Source: CAVYGN01 sp963796325 (GTDB lineage Bacteria; Spirochaetota; Brevinematia; Brevinematales; JAOACQ01). Taken from it: a stretch of 64,000 nucleotides of DNA. A model generated the notes under the pieces. That model ran no database searches, was not told where the DNA came from, and saw nothing but the letters and a program-made list of their open reading frames with translations. The DNA is taken from NCBI GenBank assembly GCA_963796325.1, contig CAWCLF010000001.1:868001-932000 (forward strand), given 5' to 3'. Shown here piece by piece: positions 27,081 through 35,288 of this stretch (its first letter is position 1; every line of letters begins with the position of its first letter). Made by a program: the position numbers and the translations under genes.

Positions 27081-28592
27081 TTATTTGACAAGATCGGATA
27101 CGAGCTTCCCGCTTGCCGCCGCTCCCGATGCGCCTGTCGGGATCATCGTCCAGTGTCCTATGGTGAAGAGGTTCTTTACAGGGGTCTTTATCGAGGGATT
27201 TTTAATTTTCGGCGTTAATTCCGGGTCCCAGGTCCAGCCGATGCTCCCGCCCCAGCTGTTCATCGTGTAGCGTTCCATTGTTAGCGGTGTGGCAGCCTCT
27301 TTCACTTCGATTTCTTCTCCGATGCCCGGCATGAATTTTTCCAGTACGGAGAGCATCCCTTCCGCCGCAATATCTTTGAGTATTTTATATTCCTTCATGC
27401 CGTCCGGGCTTCCGGCGGTACCCCATCTGTTCATCCAATTGTACGGGGCGAATGTCTGGACGACCAGCGAAGCCTTTCCGTTTTCATTGAGTCCGGGATT
27501 ATGAAAGGTTGGCGAGGATATCTCGAAACCGGCTTTCTTAAAATAATCCGGATCATCCGCGGAAGCAAAGTCGTAATCCGGAGTGAAGTATACATGGCCG
27601 GCTTTTAGCATTTTATTGACATTCTCCGAACCTGTTTTCAAACCCAAAAATATGGTAAAAAGGCTCTGGCTTGCTTTGGTTTCCGTAAATTCTTTTTGAA
27701 GGCTTTTTCCCGAATAACGCCCTCCGAGAATTTCCTGGAAAAGTTTCCGGTAATCGCCTGCCGAGATCACATAATCGGAAGTGTATATTTTACCTCCCGA
27801 AGTCTCGACGCCTCCGGCATGGCCCTTGTTGACCAGGATCTTCCCCACTGGGGACCGATACTGGATCGAACCCCCGTTATTGACAAAATTTTCCGCCAGC
27901 AGGTCCGAAAATTCCTGCAGGCCTGTTTCAGGGTACCAGTAGTCGTTAAAGTATAAGTCCCACATCGAAGCGTAAGTTGTTAACGGGGCGTTTTTATAGC
28001 AATTATTGGAAAAAAGGGAGAGTAGATTGGGATTTTTGAAGTGTTTTGCCGCAAATACCGGGAATGTTATTTTACTGTATTTACCCAGGGCAGTCAGCCT
28101 GCCGCGGCTTATCTTATCCTTTAAGAGCGACATAATGTATCCGGTCTTTTGTCTGCCGCTCATGAACATGAACGACGATTCTCCCATGAAAAGTTTTACC
28201 GACTGTGAAACCTCTTCCAATTCGGAGGCAAAAGTTCTCAAGCCCTGAATAGAATCCTGAAATTCCTTCCCGAAGATTTCCGCTATGTCATCGAACGACT
28301 TTAAGACAGCATCCGAACCCGGGGTCACAAACCTGAACCGGCTCCTGCCGAACTTCACCCTGTCTTCTAAACCCAGCTCCTTAAGAAGAGGGAAGAGGAT
28401 GCCGCTGCCGCAGACGCTCTGCAGCCCGGCATCGAAATAGAAGCCTTTCCTTTTGAAGCCGCAGACATAGCCGCCCGGGCTTGTATGCTGTTCGCATATC
28501 AATGTTTTAACCCCTTTTTTTGCAAGGAAATTGCCTGCAAAAAGGCCCGATATGCCGGCGCCGATGATAACCGCATCAAAATCTTTTTCCAT
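27081..28592 (-). CDS. FAD-dependent phytoene desaturase-like oxidoreductase
   Basis: 503 residues. N-terminal dinucleotide fold DAVIIGAGISGLFAGNFLAK, EQHTSPGGYVCGFKRKGF, and C-terminal FAD motif NLFTIGHWTMIPTGASGAAA. This is the CrtI / retinol saturase (CrtO) family, which desaturates or isomerises polyenes and related lipids. The substrate cannot be told; there is no carotenoid gene nearby. Good ribosome site (AAGGAG, 8 nt). Lies 69 bp after the tetR gene, transcribed with it. Confidence 0.87.
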   Translation of the reverse strand: MEKDFDAVIIGAGISGLFAGNFLAKKGVKTLICEQHTSPGGYVCGFKRKGFYFDAGLQSVCGSGILFPLLKELGLEDRVKFGRSRFRFVTPGSDAVLKSFDDIAEIFGKEFQDSIQGLRTFASELEEVSQSVKLFMGESSFMFMSGRQKTGYIMSLLKDKISRGRLTALGKYSKITFPVFAAKHFKNPNLLSLFSNNCYKNAPLTTYASMWDLYFNDYWYPETGLQEFSDLLAENFVNNGGSIQYRSPVGKILVNKGHAGGVETSGGKIYTSDYVISAGDYRKLFQEILGGRYSGKSLQKEFTETKASQSLFTIFLGLKTGSENVNKMLKAGHVYFTPDYDFASADDPDYFKKAGFEISSPTFHNPGLNENGKASLVVQTFAPYNWMNRWGTAGSPDGMKEYKILKDIAAEGMLSVLEKFMPGIGEEIEVKEAATPLTMERYTMNSWGGSIGWTWDPELTPKIKNPSIKTPVKNLFTIGHWTMIPTGASGAAASGKLVSDLVK

Positions 28593-28661
28593 TTATGTCT
28601 CCTTATCGCTGCTTGCGGCATTTTTTGCCGTTAGCGGCTCTTATGCTGTTTTAAACAGTGT

Positions 28662-29942
28662 TTATTTGGATTCAATCTTTTCAAGCATTGTAGCTATACC
28701 GTTATTATCTTCATACCTGACCAGCCTGTGTGAAGGATCCGAATCGTACCAGAAATAAAACCTGTAACCGGCCGTGAAAGTTCCCGCGATGCCGGCGATG
28801 CCCATCTCGAGTTTCCGGCATTCGAAAATCCCGGCCGGGACTTCGACCTTTTCCCTGCCGGTTTCCTTTACATACATGCCGAAAGATCCCGACGGGCTGC
28901 CGTCCAGACCGTCCGTCACTATGTTGAAATTTATCCTGGCCCCGGTGCCGAAGGGATAACCCCTGAATAGATAAGATATTGTATGCATATCATAATAACT
29001 GTTTTTTACTTTAATTGTCCTGGCGGCTTTGCGCCCCGGAAGATCGATAACGGCTTCGCCGGCAGAATATGTTATATTGATAATTCTATCACCGTTACCT
29101 TTATAAATCTGTACGGATCTTGGGCGCAAATCTGTATACCGGGCCGAAATCAGTGTTTTTTCACCTGCGGCTTCATTGTTTTCCTCAATTTTCAGGATAT
29201 TTTCACTGTTTTCCATGGTTCTTTTAATAATCACTAAGGTTCTTTTACCATCCGATGCCCGATAGGACAGGGTTTCTTCCGAAAAGACAGGTTTAAAGAC
29301 GGCCGGGACAAAGGTGTCATAGTTGTCAGTCAATACAGGTCCGCTGCGAAGCAGTCTGAGTACGACATCGGGTGACGGATCGGGCGTAGATTCTCCCCCC
29401 TGGATTTTCAAAATCGCAAGTCCCTGAATAAGGGCGAAGTAGGCGACCGACAACTGCAGCGGGTCGCCGGGAGCGATGTCGCCCGACTCTATGCCTTCCT
29501 TTATCAGGGGGAGCATGTATTCGTTATAGAGAAGGGATTGCCTCGCGGAAAGTTCCTTAACCTCCGGAGGAACGGCGTCCGACGTAAACGCCTGGATTAT
29601 GATCAGGAAATAATACGGCGCTATACCCTGGTAGGCGCCGTTAACAATTGTCTCAGTTATGCTCTGTATCCGTTCCCAAGCTGTACCCTCCATCCTGACG
29701 GCAGAAGCTATAATATCCAGGGAATAATCCAGGGCCTCTTTAACCAGCTCTGTGAAAATTTCATCCTTGGATACGAAATAATTATAAACCAGTCCATGGC
29801 TGAATCCGGCTTCTGACGCTATGTCGCTGATTTTAGCCGCCGCCAGGCCCATTCTGCCGAAGACTTTCATAGCCGCCTGCTTTATCTGTTCACGCCTGCC
29901 GCTGCGGATTTGTTCGTTAAGTTCTTTACTTCTTGGCGCCAT
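28662..29942 (-). CDS. TetR family regulator fused to a DUF3108-like C-terminal domain
   Basis: 426 residues from ATG 29942 (GGAGG 8-9 nt upstream). Residues 1-200 are a normal TetR repressor: helix-turn-helix AKISDIASEAGFSHGLVYNYFVSKDEIF, then an all-helical ligand domain ending near VLRLLRSGP. Residues about 215-426 are a beta-rich domain usually seen in secreted or outer-membrane-linked proteins: TLVIIKRT, YTDLRPRSVQIYKGNGDRII, VEVPAGIFECRKLEMGIAG and FYFWYDSDPSHRLVRYEDN. No signal or TM segment separates them. The fusion is in one continuous frame. The regulated genes are probably the FAD oxidoreductase and the secreted protein downstream. Confidence 0.85.
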   Translation of the reverse strand: MAPRSKELNEQIRSGRREQIKQAAMKVFGRMGLAAAKISDIASEAGFSHGLVYNYFVSKDEIFTELVKEALDYSLDIIASAVRMEGTAWERIQSITETIVNGAYQGIAPYYFLIIIQAFTSDAVPPEVKELSARQSLLYNEYMLPLIKEGIESGDIAPGDPLQLSVAYFALIQGLAILKIQGGESTPDPSPDVVLRLLRSGPVLTDNYDTFVPAVFKPVFSEETLSYRASDGKRTLVIIKRTMENSENILKIEENNEAAGEKTLISARYTDLRPRSVQIYKGNGDRIINITYSAGEAVIDLPGRKAARTIKVKNSYYDMHTISYLFRGYPFGTGARINFNIVTDGLDGSPSGSFGMYVKETGREKVEVPAGIFECRKLEMGIAGIAGTFTAGYRFYFWYDSDPSHRLVRYEDNNGIATMLEKIESK

Positions 29943-30015
29943 TATTATCTTCCTCCAAAGTATTTTACTAATTATTCTTTCGTCGCTCGGCACTTCTATT
30001 AAAATTTCAATGGTA

Positions 30016-30498
30016 TTAATTGGTTGTTTTTTTCATTCTAAAAACCAAGCTCAATGGTTCAATAAAACTTTTATCAATACTCCATCCACATTTATTCACT
30101 AAGAAATCAAACTCTTCAATATTTCTATCAATGGTGGCATTGCTGACAGTATTAAAACGCTTGCCAATGTCATCCTGCCTTGATAAAGTTCCTGCTAATA
30201 ATACATTATCAGGAGTTGACGAATATATTTCCTTTAAATTTGAAAATAGTAAATCATCAGAACAATAATCAAAGAGCCCTCCTTCTGAAGAAATAGCAAT
30301 AATTGCTTCAGTTTTAATATTTTCTTTTAAGTATTGTCCAAGTTGTTCCGTATTTGACCGGTTATGCTTTTTAATTAAAATTTCAGCTTTTAAACCAGAA
30401 AGTGCTGAGCCAGGCTCCTGTAGTGATTTAAGTGCCTTTGAAGCAAAGTCTGGGCCCTCGTTATTCATATCAAGAATATGGATTTTTATTTCACGGTT
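30016..30498 (-). pseudogene. C-terminal fragment, probably of a methyltransferase
   Basis: The frame is open from the codon after TAA (30501) to the stop at 30016. It has no start with a ribosome site; the first ATG is at 30468. It begins inside a conserved-looking strand (REIKIHILDMNNEGPDF), followed by EAIIAISSEGGLFDYCSDDL, VLLAGTLSRQDDIGKRF and LSLVFRMKK. The order strand-acidic residue-helix, then a late strand with SSEGGLFDY, is like the second half of class I SAM methyltransferases, but I am not sure. The N-terminal half is missing. It lies between a perfect TetR-type operator and the tetR gene, so it may have been inserted there. Confidence 0.45.
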
Positions 30499-30534
30499 TT
30501 AGGCAGGGCATCCGATTTAAAAGCTGTCATATAA

Positions 30535-30552
30535 TGACTGACCAGTCAGTCA
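30535..30552. promoter_or_regulatory. TetR-type operator palindrome
   Basis: TGACTGACCAGTCAGTCA is a perfect 8+2+8 palindrome of the type bound by TetR repressors. On the minus strand it contains TTGACT as a possible -35, with TATGAC or a neighbouring AT-rich hexamer as a weak -10. The nearest tetR start is 593 bp away on the minus strand, with a gene fragment in between. Confidence 0.65.
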
Positions 30553-30722
30553 ATAATAGTATATCATCTTTTTATATTGCTGTCAATGTCAAATAAAATT
30601 TTATTTTAATGTAATGCAGATGCCGGACATGTGACACCTTTATCGAGCCGGAACAAGTGATAGAGTAAGGGAAGAATGATCCTGAATTAATTGCAGGTCC
30701 CGGTATTGATCATGCAAAGGCT

Positions 30723-32084
30723 TTACTTTTTCAACCCCGCACTGATCTTCTTATGAAATGCCCTGTTGATCGGATAAAACAGCAGAAATACGGACCCGAT
30801 AATTATGAAGGCTACCGGTATGACAGAGAGCAGGAGATTTATGCCGTTTAAGGCTTCCGGAGTCTGTTTTACCATTCCATTCGCATTTGACGACTGGAAG
30901 TGCGTTAAAGTAAGGATGACGCCGTTGATCATAAAGGAAACGGCCATGCCCAGCTTTTGTATAAAAAACCAGATGCCGTAATATATTCCTTCGTTGCGCC
31001 GCCCATGCAGATACTCGCCGTATTCCACAACGTCCGGGACCATGGACCAGAGAATGACGAAAAACGTGGATAAACCGATGCCGGCAATGACGACAAAAAG
31101 ATAAAACAATGGGAACCCGAAGGTCAATCCGATCGATGATATGACCGCTACGGAGGCTGCTAAAACGGCCATTCCTGAAAAAAGAGCGGCTTTTTTGCCG
31201 AATTTGCCGGAAATAAAAGTCCAGAGCGGCAAGGCGAATATTGAAGAAACGATCAATACGCCCATGATCAGGCTGGATGAAAAACCCGTCAAACCGAGAT
31301 TGTAATTGATATAGTACACGAATATAGATGAAAGCCCCGTGGTGGCGATGGAACAAAAGAAATAGGAAGCAAGAAGAACGACAAACGGGTAGTTCTTGAA
31401 AGTATCCAGGTAATACGAAAGCCTGAAACCGGGCTTTTCATGAATAACGGTATCATGGCCTTTAGTTGACAGGTAAGTTGATAATCCAGATACTATCATA
31501 ATGGCGCCGAAAACCATGCTCATGGCAAAATATCCCTGGGGTGTTTTTACCTGACTTTTAGGTGAAAAAAATGCGACAAGGATTTCAACCGCTCCCGCCC
31601 CTATAATCGTTGCAAGAAGAGAAAAGACATTCCGGACTGCTGTCAGCGATGTCCTCTCGTTATAATCCTTGGTCAGATCGGCGGTCATCGATCCGTACGG
31701 GACATTGTATGTGGTAAAAAATGTGCTGAATATGACAAACAAAATTGAGTAGAAAATAAATCTGCCGATTACGGGTCCGCCGATCGGCAGCCATATAAAG
31801 ATGAAAGCAGCGGTAAAGGGGATTATCGAGAAGATCAGCCAGAAACGGTGCTTGCCCTTTTTGGAATCGGTATTATCGACAAGCATCCCCATGAAAGGAT
31901 CGGCAATTCCGTCCCATCCTCTTCCCAAAAGAAGCACCAGGCCCGCAAGGTAGCCGGGGAGGCCTATCATCGCATTTAAAAAAAACAGGTAATGAAAATT
32001 AACGGTCTGAAACGCGAGGCCCGCGACCATATCTCCGACGCCGTAACCTATCTTGACTCCGGTTGAAACCTCAGCCTTTTTCAT
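30723..32084 (-). CDS. GPH family (glycoside-pentoside-hexuronide) cation symporter
   Basis: 453 residues, about twelve TM helices, MFS superfamily. Typical GPH features: N-terminal GYGVGDMVAGLAFQTVNFHYLFFL, GRGWDGIADPFMGMLVDNTDSKKGKHRFW (loop 2-3 motif), YNVPYGSMTADLTKDYNERTSL, and DVVEYGEYLHGRRNEGIYYG. Family members import sugars or glycosides with Na+ or H+; some carry lipids (MFSD2A-like). It overlaps the upstream acyltransferase by ATGA (4 nt), so the two are translationally coupled, which makes a lipid-linked cargo possible. Confidence 0.87.
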   Translation of the reverse strand: MKKAEVSTGVKIGYGVGDMVAGLAFQTVNFHYLFFLNAMIGLPGYLAGLVLLLGRGWDGIADPFMGMLVDNTDSKKGKHRFWLIFSIIPFTAAFIFIWLPIGGPVIGRFIFYSILFVIFSTFFTTYNVPYGSMTADLTKDYNERTSLTAVRNVFSLLATIIGAGAVEILVAFFSPKSQVKTPQGYFAMSMVFGAIMIVSGLSTYLSTKGHDTVIHEKPGFRLSYYLDTFKNYPFVVLLASYFFCSIATTGLSSIFVYYINYNLGLTGFSSSLIMGVLIVSSIFALPLWTFISGKFGKKAALFSGMAVLAASVAVISSIGLTFGFPLFYLFVVIAGIGLSTFFVILWSMVPDVVEYGEYLHGRRNEGIYYGIWFFIQKLGMAVSFMINGVILTLTHFQSSNANGMVKQTPEALNGINLLLSVIPVAFIIIGSVFLLFYPINRAFHKKISAGLKK

Positions 32085-33454
32085 TTTTTCTTCTCCATTT
32101 TTATTCCTATCCTTTTATATTCATCGATGCATTTCAGGAAATTAAAAGAAAGCTCCGAGGTTAAAAGGTCCGCGGCTTTCCGGGGATCGGTTCTATTAAG
32201 TTCCGCATAATTTGAAGCTGTTATCGGTTCCCCTGCTACTATATTAGCTGTCATGCGCGGTATAAATATCCTGTTCGTAAAGTTACCCCCGAAGCATCTT
32301 GCCGCAAGATCGTAATAATTCTGCGCCGTTTCTATTAATTGATCGAGGGATGCATCCTTTTTTAACTTCTCGAAATCAATATAAAATCCGATATCGACGA
32401 ATTCCATATGACGCGAGGCAAGCCAGCCTTCCGCAGACAGGCGGTCGGCAAGGGCCTTTTCCAGGGGCGGCAGTTCCTTTATTTTTTTAATATCGGCGCG
32501 GAATATCCTGTCCCAGGCTGTTTGCCTTATATTGTAAACGCGGTTGATTGTATCCCCGCAGGCATCGATATTCAGGATTTTCTCCGCATGCCCCAACGCG
32601 GTTTCGAGGAGAATTTTAAGCCGTTCATTAGGGCCTCTATTTGCATCGATATCTTTTAAACCGGAAAACTTCGAGTAGGCGTTTTCAAGAATGGAAAGGA
32701 AGGGTCCCGGAATGTTTTTCAATCTTTGATAATAGGGCAACGAAGGATCTGTCCTTATCGAACATAATTTCTCAGTTTCCGTTATTAATTTACCGAGGTC
32801 TTTTTCCGCATCGGCCGGCCATGTAAAATGGATGGATATAGGAAGTATCTCGACCTTTTCCGTGCGTCTTTCCTTTAAAAGATCTTCCGTGCACCACAGT
32901 GCAATTCTTGACGATCCGTTTTCAATCCGCGGAAGGGTGTCGCTGGAATAGGATACCTGGCCTTCGGGAGCCAGTGCAAGAGGATAGGAACCGTTTTTCA
33001 TCAATTGACGGATACGGCGTATGCTTTTCATATCGGCTTTCACATGGTATACCGGAACAGAGCCTACACGGGGGAGCAGCCAGCGTTCAAAAAAACTGCC
33101 CCAAAGGGGGACTTCATACCCATGGATAAAATGCGCATGAGGTTTTACAGGATAAACGATTCCCTGTTTAGCAGCCTCTTTCGATAAAAGCTTGCCGATA
33201 ACATATGCCATCAATTGGGGTTCATTTCCGTAAGGGTGCCGGAATGCTATCATGAGCCGCGATTTTTTCTCGAAAAAACGCTGGAAAGCCCCTGTAAAAA
33301 GTTCGGGATTTATAAAGTTAACCGCCTTGAAACCCAGCAGAACATGAAAATAAAAAGGGCCTATAAACCTGAAAAGACCTATAACTCCGGGATCAACCCT
33401 TGGTTCGGGAAGTTGAAAAGCCGGCTTGCAATTGTTTACAGGCTTAATAGTCAT
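32081..33454 (-). CDS. PlsC-like acyltransferase
   Basis: 457 residues from ATG 33454; a TTG 9 nt upstream is less likely. The acyltransferase core is LMIAFRHPYGNEPQLMAYVI (block I; the canonical H-x4-D reads H-x4-E here) and SYPLALAPEGQVSYSS (block III, PEG). Between them lies EVPLWGSFFERWLLPRVGSVPVYHV. The 200-residue C-terminal part (YDLAARCFGGN, NRIFIPRMTANIVAGEPI) is long for the family and unknown. It probably acylates a glycerol-phosphate-type or other lipid acceptor at the membrane. First gene of a two-gene operon with the GPH transporter. Confidence 0.78.
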   Translation of the reverse strand: MTIKPVNNCKPAFQLPEPRVDPGVIGLFRFIGPFYFHVLLGFKAVNFINPELFTGAFQRFFEKKSRLMIAFRHPYGNEPQLMAYVIGKLLSKEAAKQGIVYPVKPHAHFIHGYEVPLWGSFFERWLLPRVGSVPVYHVKADMKSIRRIRQLMKNGSYPLALAPEGQVSYSSDTLPRIENGSSRIALWCTEDLLKERRTEKVEILPISIHFTWPADAEKDLGKLITETEKLCSIRTDPSLPYYQRLKNIPGPFLSILENAYSKFSGLKDIDANRGPNERLKILLETALGHAEKILNIDACGDTINRVYNIRQTAWDRIFRADIKKIKELPPLEKALADRLSAEGWLASRHMEFVDIGFYIDFEKLKKDASLDQLIETAQNYYDLAARCFGGNFTNRIFIPRMTANIVAGEPITASNYAELNRTDPRKAADLLTSELSFNFLKCIDEYKRIGIKMEKKK

Positions 33455-33512
33455 AAAATTCAAACCCCTGCGTTATTCCGGGCTGGTTTGGGAAAAAAAT
33501 ACTACAGGGATT

Positions 33513-33541
33513 ATATTATTTTATTAAATGCTTATTGTCAA
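33513..33541 (-). promoter_or_regulatory. sigma-70 promoter of the acyltransferase-transporter operon
   Basis: Minus strand: TTGACA (33541-33536), 17-bp spacer, TAATAT (33518-33513), about 55 bp before the acyltransferase ATG. Confidence 0.65.
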
Positions 33542-33567
33542 TGTGAATTGTTAAATCGTCAGGATCA

Positions 33568-33954
33568 TTAAGGGCCTGTCAGGCCGTATGAAACATAAAT
33601 CGATTTCACTTTCCCCTTTTCTTGTACGATTGCTACTTGCCATCTTTCCGAGATCCAGATAAGAGGCCACTCCGATTTTTCCTGATCGCAGTAGAGGTAA
33701 TCAATATTTTTTAATATAATTCCTCTTGAATTACCAGGACTTTCCTCTATAAAATCGGCGTTTGTCATATACCTGCATGTGAAGCCGTAACTTTTCATAG
33801 TCTTTTCGGCATCGGCAATTCCGGTACCTGACGGAATTAATTCCGTCAGGTATTCCTTAAGCTTCCGGGCATTCTCCGGAAGCTTCTTCCGGCAGGAATA
33901 AACGATAAGCAATAAGACAGGCAGTATAATTAAAATTATTAATATTTCTTTCAT
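33568..33954 (-). CDS. small membrane-anchored protein, unknown function
   Basis: 128 residues. An N-terminal hydrophobic segment (ILIILIILPVLLLIVYSC) could be a TM anchor or a relaxed lipobox (VYSC). The soluble part has LIPSGTGIADAEKTMKSYGFTC, ILKNIDYLYCDQEKSEWPLIWISERWQVAI and VKSIYVSYGLTGP: an alpha/beta pattern, as in small periplasmic lipoproteins of the SmpA/BamE size class. I do not recognise it. It is divergent from the next gene; its promoter is at 33991-34019. Confidence 0.65.
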   Translation of the reverse strand: MKEILIILIILPVLLLIVYSCRKKLPENARKLKEYLTELIPSGTGIADAEKTMKSYGFTCRYMTNADFIEESPGNSRGIILKNIDYLYCDQEKSEWPLIWISERWQVAIVQEKGKVKSIYVSYGLTGP

Positions 33955-33990
33955 GGATATATCCTGTATGATAAAATAAACTTTAGCGTG

Positions 33991-34019
33991 ATAATAAATT
34001 TTTTAATCTTTATTGTCAA
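33991..34019 (-). promoter_or_regulatory. sigma-70 promoter of the small anchored protein
   Basis: Minus strand: TTGACA (34019-34014), 17-bp spacer, TATTAT (33996-33991), about 35 bp before the ATG at 33954. Confidence 0.65.
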
Positions 34020-34058
34020 GGGATGAAATATTAAGATTTTATTAGAGGATTAATCAGG

Positions 34059-35123
34059 ATGTTTTATATTGAAAGAGCCTTTAATCCGGATATAATGATT
34101 TTCAAGTTAAAGAGAAGTTTTAAAATTATTGTATATTTACTGGCGATTACTGGCATTCTGATGATCATAGCCGGCCTATTATTATTATCGGGGGAAACTG
34201 CGAAGACCGGATTTATCATCTGCGGGATTGGAGTCTTCATATTTTCCGGGGGGATGCTGGCCGCCGGCTATTATAATAAGCTTCCGCAAAGGTTAGAGTT
34301 TAATTTAAGTGAAAAAATAATTCATATTTATTTTCCCGGAAATAAAGAAGAACGTATGAGCTTCGGCGAAATCGATAAATTTACTTTAAGATACTACAGG
34401 GAATCAGGATATATCGTATCGATGCGCAGGAAGAACGGCGCTTACTGGGACCTGATAAATACAGGGTTCAAGGGAAAGGCAACCAGGGTTCTCGGCATGC
34501 TTAACGACAGGGTAAGACCCGGCAGTCAGGCGGTTGAGGAAACGCAGGAAGCCGTTTTGCCGAAAATGGTCGTACAAAGGGACGTACCGGGGGGCCATGC
34601 TTTTTTATGGAAAGAAAATATATCTTTCAGGAACATATGCTGGACAGTCTGTTTAATTTCCGGCGCGGCATTATTCGCTTACGGTTTTACTTTGCCCTGG
34701 ATCTCATTATTAATCGCCGTGTTTATTATCCCGGTTGTTGCCGTATTTGCAATATCGCATTTGAGATATTCCGTACTTTTAATCGGTCCGGCCGAATGCA
34801 GTTACGGCTTTACCGGCAGCCCCGCCGGGTTTTCCGGAAATTTAATAAAAAAGAAGGTAATACGAACCTTGGAAGTTACGAATGTTTCTTTTTCAATCGA
34901 TAATGTCCTGGGTTCGTACAGTATTGTTTTTTTTGACCGTTCCTCCGATGAACTGTACGGGAAACTGCATACCGGGGATATTAATTTAACCGATATCCCG
35001 GGTGTTATCAGCGGTATGAAAAAAGTCTTTTCCTTAAGGCTGGCAGAATGGAATACATATGATATATTGAGTTTTGAGTGCATAATAGCCGGGCAGATGG
35101 CCGGTTATAAACGAAAGCTTTGA
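34059..35123 (+). CDS. membrane protein of unknown function
   Basis: 354 residues. Two TM helices at about 25-70 (IIVYLLAITGILMIIAGLLLL, IICGIGVFIFSGGMLAAGYY) and two at about 190-235 (WTVCLISGAALFAYGF, WISLLIAVFIIPVVAVFAI), each pair followed by a soluble beta-rich domain. The first (KIIHIYFPGNKEERMSFGEIDKFTLR) resembles the PH-like fold seen in bacterial membrane bPH2/DUF proteins. Nothing specific is recognised. Its 3' end is 165 bp before typA on the same strand. Confidence 0.65.
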   Translation: MFYIERAFNPDIMIFKLKRSFKIIVYLLAITGILMIIAGLLLLSGETAKTGFIICGIGVFIFSGGMLAAGYYNKLPQRLEFNLSEKIIHIYFPGNKEERMSFGEIDKFTLRYYRESGYIVSMRRKNGAYWDLINTGFKGKATRVLGMLNDRVRPGSQAVEETQEAVLPKMVVQRDVPGGHAFLWKENISFRNICWTVCLISGAALFAYGFTLPWISLLIAVFIIPVVAVFAISHLRYSVLLIGPAECSYGFTGSPAGFSGNLIKKKVIRTLEVTNVSFSIDNVLGSYSIVFFDRSSDELYGKLHTGDINLTDIPGVISGMKKVFSLRLAEWNTYDILSFECIIAGQMAGYKRKL

Positions 35124-35288
35124 TTTTAACCGTCATATAAGCTATAATAATATAAAGTAGGATTTTGATTCTTCCTTCCGCATTTTCCAATCCCTTCGAT
35201 TTCCCGATCGCTTATCCCCGATTATTCAGACGGAAACCTGCGGCGCAATTCATAATTCTATTAATAGAATATAATGGAGATCATATAA

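Noticed and set aside
35255..35270. Palindrome ATTCTATTAATAGAAT and TATAAT just before typA
   Set aside because: Too near the ATG for a normal promoter and no matching -35; AT-rich palindromes of this kind arise by chance.
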